The notes beneath the pieces are model-generated. The model did not search any database and was not told where the DNA came from. It worked only from the letters and a program-made list of their open reading frames with translations. From RHLJ01 sp965242845 (GTDB lineage Bacteria; Bacteroidota; Rhodothermia; Balneolales; Balneolaceae), in contig CBDETC010000003.1 in NCBI GenBank assembly GCA_965242845.1, positions 1-64,000 of the forward strand: a DNA stretch of 64,000 bases. Direction: 5' to 3'. A program made the position numbers and the translations under genes. Shown here in pieces: positions 34,055 through 42,012 of the stretch; the stretch's first letter is position 1, and the number at the start of each line of letters is the position of its first letter.

Positions 34055-35122
34055 CTAGCCTTTCATGCGGCTGAGGCTTAACGCACTTAGCATCCACTTA
34101 GGTAAATCTTTCTTTGGGTCTCTTTTGGTCATATCCACAAAGAGGCCCAATTTTTTTGCAATAGGAACTTTGTGAGTTTCCACAAATTCTATAAGAGCTC
34201 CATCGGGATCTTCGATATAGGTAAATCGTCCCGCAGCTTCACCCATATCAAAACTATCAGCACTATCTACAGTAAATGGAAAACCGGCTTGCTCGCATTC
34301 TTGTTTTAATGCATCCATTCCCTGTACATCAAAACAAAGGTGGATGAAGCCCAAATCTCCCCAATAACGATCTTCAAAAATTAGTCGGGGAGTTCTCTCT
34401 TCATCCAAAGACTGGATAAGCTCGATTTCAGTAGGTCCAAAAAGTCTGCTAAAGCCACCTTGTCGGGGAGTGCTATGGCGCAAAAGCACCCTGCGATATT
34501 TTTGATCTCCACCAGGAAGTCCTTCCAGATCTTCAAATATTCCGGACTCATCATAGACCACCTCATCATAGCCCAGAATATCGGAGTACAGGGTTCTGGA
34601 TTTCTCAATGTCGGTAGACCCAATTAATGCTCCGGAAACACCGCCGGTTGTTTTCAACTCTCTTTTCTTAAACCACCCAAGCCCCGTCACTACTTCAAAT
34701 ATATTTCCGTGCAGGTCTTCGACATAAAAGTGTAAATCTCCGGCAGGATTCTCCTTTAGGGAAGTAATCACCTTGAGCCCGGCCATATTAAACTGCTCAT
34801 AGGTTTCTTTTACATCAATCGATTTAATCTTGGCAACATTAATACCCAGATCGCCGATTTTTATATCAAAGTTACAAGGTTGAGGAGTTCTGCTGGTATA
34901 CTGCCAGATTTCAAACCCACCGCCACCACGCATACTTAAAGTGAGAATCGCTCGGCGATCATGAGGTTTCCCTCCGGTATAAGGGAGCATGAGATTAGCA
35001 GTAGCAGCATCGTCAAATACCTTGATATCCATCCCAAAATATTTGCGGTACCATTCTGTGGTTTCTTCCACATTTGGGTTACCGATGCCAATCTGTTGAA
35101 TACCTGCGATTACTTTTTCCAT
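34055..35122 (-). CDS. Two-domain VOC-family protein
   Basis: A 355-residue cytoplasmic protein with two vicinal-oxygen-chelate modules: about 1-140 (IAGIQQIGIGNPNVEETTEWY) and 155-315 (GVSGALIGSTDIEKSRTLYS, ending EDPDGALIEFVE). Within the second, H (FIHLCFDV) and the final E (LIEFVE) could be metal ligands, as in extradiol dioxygenases and glyoxalases. The C-terminal tail from about 318 (KKLGLFVDMTKRDPKKDLP) is family specific. The substrate is unknown. Its start is 9 bases downstream of the TlpA-like gene on the same strand, so they are probably co-transcribed. It converges with the BNR-propeller gene with no gap. Confidence 0.85.
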   Translation of the reverse strand: MEKVIAGIQQIGIGNPNVEETTEWYRKYFGMDIKVFDDAATANLMLPYTGGKPHDRRAILTLSMRGGGGFEIWQYTSRTPQPCNFDIKIGDLGINVAKIKSIDVKETYEQFNMAGLKVITSLKENPAGDLHFYVEDLHGNIFEVVTGLGWFKKRELKTTGGVSGALIGSTDIEKSRTLYSDILGYDEVVYDESGIFEDLEGLPGGDQKYRRVLLRHSTPRQGGFSRLFGPTEIELIQSLDEERTPRLIFEDRYWGDLGFIHLCFDVQGMDALKQECEQAGFPFTVDSADSFDMGEAAGRFTYIEDPDGALIEFVETHKVPIAKKLGLFVDMTKRDPKKDLPKWMLSALSLSRMKG

Positions 35123-35131
35123 AAACCTGTC

Positions 35132-35728
35132 TTAAAGTGAGGTGAGGAAGCTACGGAAAGATGCTGTGTTATACTTGGCCATTCCTCTTTTTTCCATAAC
35201 GATATTACCTTCGGGAGAGATGACATAAGTAGTTGGTACGACCGTACTATCATAAATACCGGGCTTTCTCCCTTGCAGGAAATAAACAGGCATGGTGAAT
35301 TCCTTTCTTTCCATAAAAGCACGTACTTTTTCGGGATCTTCATCAAGGGAAAGCATCACGAATACGATATCCGGGTTATCCTGAAGCTCCTCGTAAAGTT
35401 TCTGGATATTTGGCATTTCTGCTATACAGGGAGGGCACCAGGTTGCCCAGAAGTTTAAAAAGATGGTTTTGCCTTCGTAATTCTTTAACGATGTGCGATT
35501 CCCATCAATATCGATGAGAGGCATATTAAAATGAGCGGCCTTAATCTCAGTTTCATCAATGGAGGTTTTTGGCTGAAGAATTCCTGTAGAAAGAAGGACT
35601 CTTTGAAGTCCACCTATTACTTCGGTATGGTAGCCAGTGAAATACAAGACTCCAAAAACACTGAGAATAATGCCCCATTCTATCAGGGCTCTTTTAAACG
35701 CATTAGGCTTTTTTTCGGATTCGCTCAT
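35132..35728 (-). CDS. TlpA-family thiol-disulfide oxidoreductase
   Basis: Membrane-anchored periplasmic thioredoxin-like reductase of 198 residues: one N-terminal membrane helix (about 15-32), then a TlpA/ResA domain with the active site WATWC98-P-P-C101 and the cis-Pro loop STVVPTTYVI. Such proteins reduce disulfides in apo-cytochromes or other exported proteins. It is first in an operon with the two-domain VOC protein. A bidirectional hairpin with T runs on both sides lies about 15 bases upstream of its start. Confidence 0.92.
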   Translation of the reverse strand: MSESEKKPNAFKRALIEWGIILSVFGVLYFTGYHTEVIGGLQRVLLSTGILQPKTSIDETEIKAAHFNMPLIDIDGNRTSLKNYEGKTIFLNFWATWCPPCIAEMPNIQKLYEELQDNPDIVFVMLSLDEDPEKVRAFMERKEFTMPVYFLQGRKPGIYDSTVVPTTYVISPEGNIVMEKRGMAKYNTASFRSFLTSL

Positions 35729-35744
35729 GCACTAAAACTACAGA

Positions 35745-35782
35745 AATAAAAAAAGCCCCGCCGTTCAAAGCAGGGCCTTTTT
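35745..35782. terminator. Bidirectional terminator-like hairpin
   Basis: GCCCCGC and GCAGGGC form a stem with one mismatch, flanked by an A run on the left and a T run on the right. On the minus strand it would end transcripts coming from the nitroreductase gene or from a small RNA in the 200 bases before it. Confidence 0.65.
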
Positions 35783-35979
35783 CTCTATTCAGTTATAAAA
35801 TTATCTATGAGGTCATAGGAGAAGCGCTCTGAGAACTCTAAACACTAACAACACAAATTTCTCACGGGCACCTAGCTCCTGCTGCTAACATATAAAACAA
35901 AAAGCTTAGCATTCATTATGATCTGCTAATGATTAAAAGTTCTATACTTAATGTTTTAAGGGCTTAAGTGCAGTATAAT
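35783..35979 (-). ncRNA. Possible small RNA region upstream of the terminator (no gene seen)
   Basis: About 200 non-coding bases between the nitroreductase stop and the hairpin at 35745-35782. Inverted pieces include TTAGCA/TGCTAA around 35910-35930. The distance to the terminator is long for a simple 3' UTR, so a separate short transcript is conceivable. There is no family match that I can name. Confidence 0.15.
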
Positions 35980-36651
35980 TTATAGGAAAGAGGAAATTTC
36001 TTCTAGCGATTTCTTTTTAATATCAGGGACTTGAACATCATCCTTAGGGAATCCAACCACCAAGAGAAGAAAAGGCTTCTCGTGAGCAGGGCGATTCATG
36101 ATCTTATTCAGAAAACCCATCGGGCTTGGAGTATGAGTGAGCGTAGCTAAACCAGCGTTGTGAAGAGCTGTTATCAGCATTCCAGTTGCGATTCCTACTG
36201 ATTCCTTCACATAGTAGTGTTTGCTTTTCTCTCCCTGTTCATCCAGGTGATAGCTTTGCGAAAAGATTCCAATTAGGTATGGGGCCGTTTCCAGAAATGG
36301 TTTGTGTTCATCAGTCCCAAATGGGAAGAGATCGTCAAGCCAGTCTTGTGGAGCTCTACGATGATAAAACTCTCTTTCCTCTTCTTCGGCAGCTTCCCGG
36401 ATTTGCTTTTTGATAGTAGGGTCAGAAATTACAGCAAAATGCCATGGTTGCTTGTTAGCGCCATTAGGTGCAGTTCCGGCAGCTAAAAGGCACTTTTCGA
36501 TAACTTCGACATCAACTGGTCGGTCCGAAAATTCGCGAACGGTGCGACGCTTTTTTATGAGTTCGTAAAACTCCGAGGCTCTTTTTTTCATTTCCTCGGC
36601 GGAGTATTCCGTGTATGATTCTAATGGGATAAAAGCTGGTTTTGTCATCAA
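35980..36651 (-). CDS. Nitroreductase family protein (iodotyrosine deiodinase-like)
   Basis: FMN-dependent oxidoreductase of 223 residues. The FMN-binding motif KKRRTVREFSDRP (33-45), the segment AAGTAPNGANKQPWHFAVI and the C-terminal LLLVVGFPKDD match the branch that includes iodotyrosine deiodinase (IYD) and bacterial homologues, which remove halogens from halotyrosines or act on related phenols. The lid region EREFYHRRAPQDWLDDLFPFGTD contains the conserved E-Y-x3-W type residues used by that branch. In bacteria the physiological substrate is often unknown. It stands alone, with its own terminator-like hairpin 200 bases downstream. Confidence 0.9.
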   Translation of the reverse strand: MMTKPAFIPLESYTEYSAEEMKKRASEFYELIKKRRTVREFSDRPVDVEVIEKCLLAAGTAPNGANKQPWHFAVISDPTIKKQIREAAEEEEREFYHRRAPQDWLDDLFPFGTDEHKPFLETAPYLIGIFSQSYHLDEQGEKSKHYYVKESVGIATGMLITALHNAGLATLTHTPSPMGFLNKIMNRPAHEKPFLLLVVGFPKDDVQVPDIKKKSLEEISSFL

Positions 36652-36710
36652 AAAAACTTTATAAAATGATGAGTGCCAAACCTATCCACTTATTTGATTA
36701 GAACCAAGCT

Positions 36711-37133
36711 TTACTTTACACCAGAACCCCGAGCCAACCACCATGGGTGCGCTTCTACCTTGAGTCTTCCTGCTTTAACCATTGGATCTGCTTTCGCGTA
36801 CTCCAGGGCCTGTTCTATGGTAGCAACATTATATACGGAGAAGCCTCTGATATCCCCTTCACCCCCCGTTGGACCATTAAGGTTAATGATTCCTTTCTCA
36901 TAAAGTCCTCCAAGGTATGCCAGATGATCTTCCTGAAGTTTAGCCGCTTCTTCTTCACCCTGACTACGGTTAGGACCACTCTTTAAAAACACAATGAAGT
37001 ACTTTTGCATGGTGTACTGTTCACCTGCCCACTCATAATTAAAGGTTTCAGGTTGTTGAGTAGAAGTAGAATCCTGTGCAAAAGAGGGGATTGCAAAGAT
37101 CAAAAGAGCGATTACTATGATTGAAGTTTTCAT
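36711..37133 (-). CDS. Secreted YCII-related protein
   Basis: A 140-residue exported protein from the ATG at 37133 (MKTSIIVIALLIF; an ATG at 37142 would add three residues). Signal peptide to about SFAQ, then a YCII-like ferredoxin-fold domain (YFIVFLKSGPNRS to VKAGRLKVEAHPW). The domain keeps a His (EDHLAYL) and a second His (EAHPW). YciI proteins are small dehydrochlorinase-like or scaffold proteins, and export of one is less usual than the cytoplasmic form. No close partner is present: the flanking genes are 59 bases or more away. Confidence 0.85.
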   Translation of the reverse strand: MKTSIIVIALLIFAIPSFAQDSTSTQQPETFNYEWAGEQYTMQKYFIVFLKSGPNRSQGEEEAAKLQEDHLAYLGGLYEKGIINLNGPTGGEGDIRGFSVYNVATIEQALEYAKADPMVKAGRLKVEAHPWWLARGSGVK

Positions 37134-37189
37134 AACAAACATGGAATGTATTTAAGGGTGTTGACGAAACAAGCGATGCAATCTAACTA

Positions 37190-39349
37190 TTAGCGAGCAA
37201 TTACAAAATCGAGCCATTGCTGCTGTTCTGATAATCTTTCCCGATAGCGAGGCCTTAATTCTAAAGCCTCAACTTCAGCAATCCATTGAGCAGCCAGGTC
37301 AAATTCTTTCATATAAATGAGTTGGTCAATCAATAGTACATAGATATCAAACCAGTCTTCCAGCTTATCTCTAACAATTAGGCTGTTCGCATAGCCAGAA
37401 ATCTGTTCGTTAAAATCCTGCTCGATTAGCAATTCATTCAAGCTCAGGGTATTGGATGCCAGAGTACCAATATTTGTTGGCGTTGAAAACACATCGTTAT
37501 ACCTGCTGTCAACAAAGGCTTTCCATGACAATGAATCACTTCGGGCATCAAATGAATAGGTGAAATTTCTTGGCATTGGGTTAGGAAGTAATTCTTGTAC
37601 AACGGATAATTGCTCAAAAGCCTCATTCCACCTGCCTTGAAGTGCTAATGCGTCTGCTTTAAAGATTTGAAGGATCGGGTCTTCTTCATCATTAGAAACC
37701 GACGTTTCGACTGTTTCGAAGTCCATTGATTCAAGTCTGTTTCTTACCCATTCTCTTTTAATAATGAGATTGTCGGAGTTTAAGTTGATAAGTGCTCTTA
37801 GGGTAATGTCCTCTGGTTCTTTTTGCTCAGTAACCCGGTAGTATTGAAGGTCATCCCAAAGCTGCTGGATCTCGGTAAGTGAATGGGGACATGCTCTTTG
37901 GAAGATAGATTGCTGGCTAAAAATACGATTGGAAGTTTGCTGATCTACGGAGTCCACTTCCAAAATAGGGAGAGAGGCATGCCATCCAGACACCAGTTCT
38001 TCAAAAGGAACACTATATGAAGTTTCAAAACTTGAAGACGCATAGGCTTGCTTGAAACTTGAAACCGGATAGTTTTCCAGTAAATATTTGACGAATGAAC
38101 CACTGGTTGCATAACTGATTGCTCCAGCATCAGCATAAAAGCCAAAGAAGGAAAGGGCGGACTTCATTTTTTCAGCAGTAGGATAATTGTTTTTGGCCGC
38201 CATTATTTGATCAAGAGTAGATTCAGAGGAGGCGTCCTTCGCAATTGCTTCAGCCAGGCCTTCAATAAGTCCAATGCTCCAGCTTCCGTTAAATAAGTCA
38301 TTGCCAAACTGTTTCGAGACTACATGCACCAGCTCATGAAGCAATACATTGTTGAGGTGTTGTTTCGCGATATGGAGTTGATCCTGCTCCAGCCAAATGG
38401 GTACATAGCTGGTAAATTTAGCACCTACAAGTTCTTTCTTTTGCCAGGCATTAGCATACAAGTAGCTTTCAATCATGCGACCCTCAGGCCAGGATATTTC
38501 CAGCTGGTTTACAATCTGATCAAAGAAAAACTCGTGCTTTAATGCCCAGTACTCCAGTTCTTCCTCAGAAAAGAAACCTTCATCAGCATATAGACGAAAG
38601 TGATCCGTTTCGTAATGAAAAGAGAGTTCCTGCTGCAGATCATTTCTGGGAGAAACAATACCGAATTCGGCTAGGAACACATAGCCAAAGCAGAGTCCTG
38701 CTATAGCTGAAGCAGAAATAATTTTAGTGGAAATAGATTTTTTCCAGTCCGGTAAAAACCAAAGTAAAAGAACCCAAAGCAACGTGATGCCACGAAAGAA
38801 GAGCAAGCTCGTAGAAATTTGGACAGTTTCATCATAGATAGGCCCCGGCCAATGCCCCCAAACATGATTGTAATAGTAGACCTGAGGTAGAGTCAGAAAC
38901 TCTATGACTAAAACGCCTAGCGATATGAAGAGAATGGTTAGGATGGTGAATATCATTGGAACAGGAACCATTACTCTTCTAAAAAATCTGCCGATTGCTA
39001 CCCCAAAAAGAACACTTGGAATGGGAACCAAAATCCAAAGCACCACACCATTAACAGAGAGGCAGCTTGTAATCACGGAAAAAACTAAGAGCGGAAGACC
39101 AAATAAGTACAGATAAGAAAGAACCCTGAAAATAATCTGGCTGTCTTTCTTCAGGATTGATCTTGAAGATAATATGCCTCCCCAAAAGCACCCCACAATT
39201 GCTGCAATCATCGCAGATTCAAAATGGAAGTCACCCAATAAAGGAACCGGGATGAGTAAACATCCTAAAAGTATGGGTAATAGATAACGAAAGACTTTTT
39301 TCAACTGAACTAGAGAGTTATTGATGCATAGACCCAATACATTAACCAA
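37190..39349 (-). CDS. Multi-spanning membrane protein with HExxH metallopeptidase-like domain
   Basis: A 719-residue protein. About six to eight hydrophobic segments fill residues 20-230. A soluble domain follows with H338-E-L-V-H342 (NVLLHELVHVVSKQFG) and then GLIEGLAEAIA, where a Glu could be the third zinc ligand (gluzincin/peptidase MA-like). The rest (380-719) is helical, with TPR-like segments such as KADALALQGRWNEAFEQLS. I do not know the substrate. The ATG at 39349 overlaps the DoxX gene by 40 bases. A TTG at 39304 would start at LKKVFRYLLP with a 5-base gap and is a real alternative. It is the third gene of the proDH-DoxX run. Confidence 0.75.
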   Translation of the reverse strand: MVNVLGLCINNSLVQLKKVFRYLLPILLGCLLIPVPLLGDFHFESAMIAAIVGCFWGGILSSRSILKKDSQIIFRVLSYLYLFGLPLLVFSVITSCLSVNGVVLWILVPIPSVLFGVAIGRFFRRVMVPVPMIFTILTILFISLGVLVIEFLTLPQVYYYNHVWGHWPGPIYDETVQISTSLLFFRGITLLWVLLLWFLPDWKKSISTKIISASAIAGLCFGYVFLAEFGIVSPRNDLQQELSFHYETDHFRLYADEGFFSEEELEYWALKHEFFFDQIVNQLEISWPEGRMIESYLYANAWQKKELVGAKFTSYVPIWLEQDQLHIAKQHLNNVLLHELVHVVSKQFGNDLFNGSWSIGLIEGLAEAIAKDASSESTLDQIMAAKNNYPTAEKMKSALSFFGFYADAGAISYATSGSFVKYLLENYPVSSFKQAYASSSFETSYSVPFEELVSGWHASLPILEVDSVDQQTSNRIFSQQSIFQRACPHSLTEIQQLWDDLQYYRVTEQKEPEDITLRALINLNSDNLIIKREWVRNRLESMDFETVETSVSNDEEDPILQIFKADALALQGRWNEAFEQLSVVQELLPNPMPRNFTYSFDARSDSLSWKAFVDSRYNDVFSTPTNIGTLASNTLSLNELLIEQDFNEQISGYANSLIVRDKLEDWFDIYVLLIDQLIYMKEFDLAAQWIAEVEALELRPRYRERLSEQQQWLDFVIAR

Positions 39350-39708
39350 AATTGAATGGGGATGCGAATAAGAGTGAGCAGAGAAAATAAAGAAACAGGC
39401 TTTTTTGCAATAGCCTTTCTAAACATATCAACATGAACCGGCATTACGGCTATCAAGAGGAGGATAAGCCCGTAGCCTGAAAAAGCCTGAGTAAAGGGAA
39501 TCATTATTCCAATCCCACCTAATATTTCAAATACTCCACTCCAAAAAACCATTGCTTTATGATTGGGTATATAGTCGGGCATAATGCGCTCATATTGTTT
39601 AGGGACTATGAAATGCATAACCCCGGCCAGTATGAACATTACCCCGATTAAGTAGGCATGATTTGATATGTCCGAAAAAAAATCCAGGCTATTTCTTGAA
39701 CATTGCAC
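39310..39708 (-). CDS. DoxX-family membrane protein
   Basis: Small inner-membrane protein of 132 residues with four hydrophobic segments, matching the DoxX/SURF4 family (VMFILAGVMHFIVPKQYERIMPDYIP, then FWSGVFEILGGIGIMIP and MPVHVDMFRKAI). Family members are linked to quinol oxidation or thiol stress in a few species, but most are uncharacterised. It overlaps the proline dehydrogenase gene by 20 bases upstream and the HExxH membrane protein gene downstream, so the three are likely co-transcribed. Confidence 0.88.
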   Translation of the reverse strand: MQCSRNSLDFFSDISNHAYLIGVMFILAGVMHFIVPKQYERIMPDYIPNHKAMVFWSGVFEILGGIGIMIPFTQAFSGYGLILLLIAVMPVHVDMFRKAIAKKPVSLFSLLTLIRIPIQFWLMYWVYASITL

Positions 39709-40540
39709 TCACCACAAAGAATACATTCTCTTTGCGTTCCATGAGTCTTCTGCTGAAATAAGGGAACCAATCGGTCCCATAAGGAACATATACTCTTGAG
39801 CAATAGCCCAGTTTGGTAAAGTCGACCATGGTTTGTTCTCGGAGGCCATAAAGCATTTGAAACTCAAAACGATCTTTAGGGATACTCTCTTCGGCGGTAT
39901 AATTTCTTACCCAGTTTATAAGTTCATCATCATGGGTTCCAAAGCGAGGGAAAGGTGTTTTAGCGAGTAAAATTTTAGCGCATTCTATATATGCTTTTCT
40001 GATAGCGGGCATATCCTGATGTGCAATAGAGGAAGGTTCTTTATAAGCTCCCTTCACCAATCTGATATCAGCGCCCATTTCAGCAAGATCCTTGATATCA
40101 TCAATACTTCTGAAAAGCATGGATTGAATAACCGTACCAACATGCTTACCGTATTTTTCATGTGCTTCTTTAAAGATATCAATTGTGACCTGGGTGTAGT
40201 CGCTGCCCTCCATATCAATACGAACAAACTGACCATGCTCTTTTGCTACATCAAGAAGCTTAAACAGATTTTCTTTGCAGTATTCATGGTCGATATCAAG
40301 CCCCATCATAGTAAGCTTAATTGAAATACTGCTTACTAATTCATGTTCCTTTATCCCGTTTAGAAGTTGAATGTAGGAGTCGACCGTGGCATCAGCTTCT
40401 TTTCGGTCAGTTACATTTTCACCTAATAAATCCAGTGTCAGTTTGAGGTCACGGGCATTTAAGTGCTTGGCCTTCGGTATGGATTCAGTAAAATCTTCTC
40501 CTGCAACAAATCGCTTAGCAAGGATAAAAGGTAATTTCAT
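39689..40540 (-). CDS. Proline dehydrogenase
   Basis: FAD-dependent enzyme oxidising L-proline to pyrroline-5-carboxylate and passing electrons to quinone. At 283 residues it is a free-standing, short PutA-type proline dehydrogenase. Visible signatures are the barrel strands FVRIDMEGSDYT, RLVKGAYKEP and FEFQMLYGLRE, and the substrate-binding end GTDWFPYFSRRLMERKEN with the paired arginines. The P5C dehydrogenase partner is not in the window. The first gene of the run, it faces the DUF4097 gene across a region with paired inverted repeats. Confidence 0.93.
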   Translation of the reverse strand: MKLPFILAKRFVAGEDFTESIPKAKHLNARDLKLTLDLLGENVTDRKEADATVDSYIQLLNGIKEHELVSSISIKLTMMGLDIDHEYCKENLFKLLDVAKEHGQFVRIDMEGSDYTQVTIDIFKEAHEKYGKHVGTVIQSMLFRSIDDIKDLAEMGADIRLVKGAYKEPSSIAHQDMPAIRKAYIECAKILLAKTPFPRFGTHDDELINWVRNYTAEESIPKDRFEFQMLYGLREQTMVDFTKLGYCSRVYVPYGTDWFPYFSRRLMERKENVFFVVSAMFKK

Positions 40541-40560
40541 GCGTAGTCAGTTTTTTTATT

Positions 40561-40640
40561 CCTAAAAAAATAAGGAATACTCAATTTTGTACCTAAGACG
40601 AAAATACCGGGTAACGTTCAAAAAAATTATGCGTCTTAGG
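40561..40640. promoter_or_regulatory. Inverted-repeat pair, candidate operator
   Basis: CCTAAGACG (40592-40600) and CGTCTTAGG (40632-40640) are perfect 9-base inverted copies 31 bases apart. ATTCCT and AGGAAT at about 40558-40579 form a further pair, and TAGGAATA/AAGGAATA recurs. The region lies between the divergent proline dehydrogenase and DUF4097 genes. Confidence 0.4.
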
Positions 40641-40702
40641 AATAACTGAAACTAACCGGGAAAGCCGGCGTAAGGTCGTCCCGTTAATCAAACTGACACA
40701 CC

Positions 40703-41641
40703 ATGAAGGCTACATCAAATTTATTGAAACCATTGTTAACGACAGGCGTGCTCGTCTTGTCGGTTTTTTTCGCAGCGGAAGAAAGTGCTGCACAAAGAGC
40801 ATATATGACCCAGGAATTTTCAGTTCGAAATAATGCGAACATCGAAGTTAAGACCTCTGGTGGAAGCATTGAGGTAATTGGCACAGATTCCGATCAGGTT
40901 CAGGTTGAAATGTATGTAAAAAGAAGAGGAGACTATCTTTCTCCTTCAGAAGTTGATCTGGACGAATGGGACATAACCATTGAAAAAGAAGGGAACACCG
41001 TTTACGCGATTGCTGAAAGAGAAAACAAAAGATGGAATAACTGGAGAGGAGACAACCTCAGTATTTCGTTCAAAGTTTATGCTCCTGAACGATCAGAAAC
41101 AGATCTAAAAACCTCTGGTGGTAGTATTTCTATCAAAGACCTTCAAGGGGAACAATTAGCAAAAACAAGTGGCGGTAGTATGACTGCTGAGAGAATTGCT
41201 GGAGATATTACCCTTAGAACTTCCGGAGGTAGCATAACCATAGAAGAAGTTGAAGGTAGTGTTGACGCTAATACCAGTGGTGGAAGGATTAGAGCTTCTG
41301 ACGTAACTGGCGGAATAAATGCCAGAACAAGTGGTGGCAGTATCACTCTTTACAATATTGCCGGAAATGTAGAGGCAAAAACCAGCGGAGGTTCTATTGA
41401 TGCTGAGATTATAAATCCGGATGACTTTATTGAACTACGTACTTCCGGTGGAAGCATCAGTATCACTGTTCCTAAGGATAATGGTTATGATGTAGACCTT
41501 GGTGGAAACCGGGTGCGAGCAGATTTAGCAAACTTCAAAGGTGAGCTCGACAAAAACGATATGGAAGGAACGCTTAATGGTGGTGGAACCAAGCTTTCGG
41601 CTAAGACCTCGGGCGGTTCTGTAAGACTTAGCTACTTCTAA
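40703..41641 (+). CDS. Secreted DUF4097-type beta-repeat protein
   Basis: Exported protein of 312 residues: signal peptide to about SAAQ (31), then a right-handed, repetitive beta structure. The motif TSGGS (once TSGGR) occurs nine times (KTSGGSIEV, KTSGGSISI, KTSGGSMTA, RTSGGSITI and so on), spaced 20-30 residues in the central part, matching the DUF4097 putative adhesin family. These are thought to form beta-helix ladders. Function is unknown. A role in envelope stress or surface display is often suggested by context. A strong terminator follows, so it is a single-gene transcript. Confidence 0.9.
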   Translation: MKATSNLLKPLLTTGVLVLSVFFAAEESAAQRAYMTQEFSVRNNANIEVKTSGGSIEVIGTDSDQVQVEMYVKRRGDYLSPSEVDLDEWDITIEKEGNTVYAIAERENKRWNNWRGDNLSISFKVYAPERSETDLKTSGGSISIKDLQGEQLAKTSGGSMTAERIAGDITLRTSGGSITIEEVEGSVDANTSGGRIRASDVTGGINARTSGGSITLYNIAGNVEAKTSGGSIDAEIINPDDFIELRTSGGSISITVPKDNGYDVDLGGNRVRADLANFKGELDKNDMEGTLNGGGTKLSAKTSGGSVRLSYF

Positions 41642-41682
41642 GAAAGATTTTAAAACTCCAAGATTAGTTAGTTACAAAGCCA

Positions 41683-41715
41683 AAAGGCGGTGGATGATAC
41701 CCACCGCCTTTTTTT
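41683..41715 (+). terminator. Rho-independent terminator after the DUF4097 gene
   Basis: AAGGCGGTGG and CCACCGCCTT form a 10-base stem around a 7-base loop, followed by a run of T. Confidence 0.9.
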
Positions 41716-41743
41716 GTGAAATGGAGTTCTCATCAAAAAACGG

Positions 41744-41751
41744 TATTTTTG
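41744..41751 (+). promoter_or_regulatory. Bacteroidota-type -7 element (TATTTTTG) for xseB-dxs-queA
   Basis: TATTTTTG fits TAnnTTTG exactly and lies 46 bases before the xseB ATG, just after the terminator of the preceding gene. A TTTG at 41713-41716 is somewhat far for a -33 box. Confidence 0.45.
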
Positions 41752-41797
41752 CGGAACAAACTTGTACGCGGGGCACTTATATATCAGTACGATTCTA

Positions 41798-41995
41798 ATG
41801 GAAGAAAAGGAACGACCGAGCTTTGAAGAAGCTTTAAAGAAACTGGAAACAATAGTTCAGCAATTGGAAAACAGCGAAATTACCCTGGAAGAATCTGTTA
41901 ATCTCTATGAAGAGGGAATTCAACTATCGAAATTTTGTACCGAAATCCTTCAGCAGGCTGAACTTCGTATAGAAGAAGTGAACGATACCAAATAA
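41798..41995 (+). CDS. xseB: Exodeoxyribonuclease VII small subunit
   Basis: Small subunit of exonuclease VII, which degrades single-stranded DNA to oligonucleotides as a complex with XseA. The 65-residue helical protein from the ATG at 41798 (MEEKERPSFEEALKKLETI) shows the family pattern SFEEALKKLE, VQQLE, LTLEESVNLYEEG and LSKFCTEILQQAE. An upstream ATG at 41762 would add 12 residues unlike the family and is rejected. xseA is not in the window. dxs follows 17 bases later, an arrangement common in many bacteria. Confidence 0.93.
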   Translation: MEEKERPSFEEALKKLETIVQQLENSEITLEESVNLYEEGIQLSKFCTEILQQAELRIEEVNDTK

Positions 41996-42012
41996 GATTT
42001 TCGGTAAGTACT

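Noticed and set aside
40703..41641. Repeated TSGGS coding units as a CRISPR or tandem repeat array
   Set aside because: The repeats are protein-level and unequal in DNA sequence and spacing, inside an open reading frame with a signal peptide.
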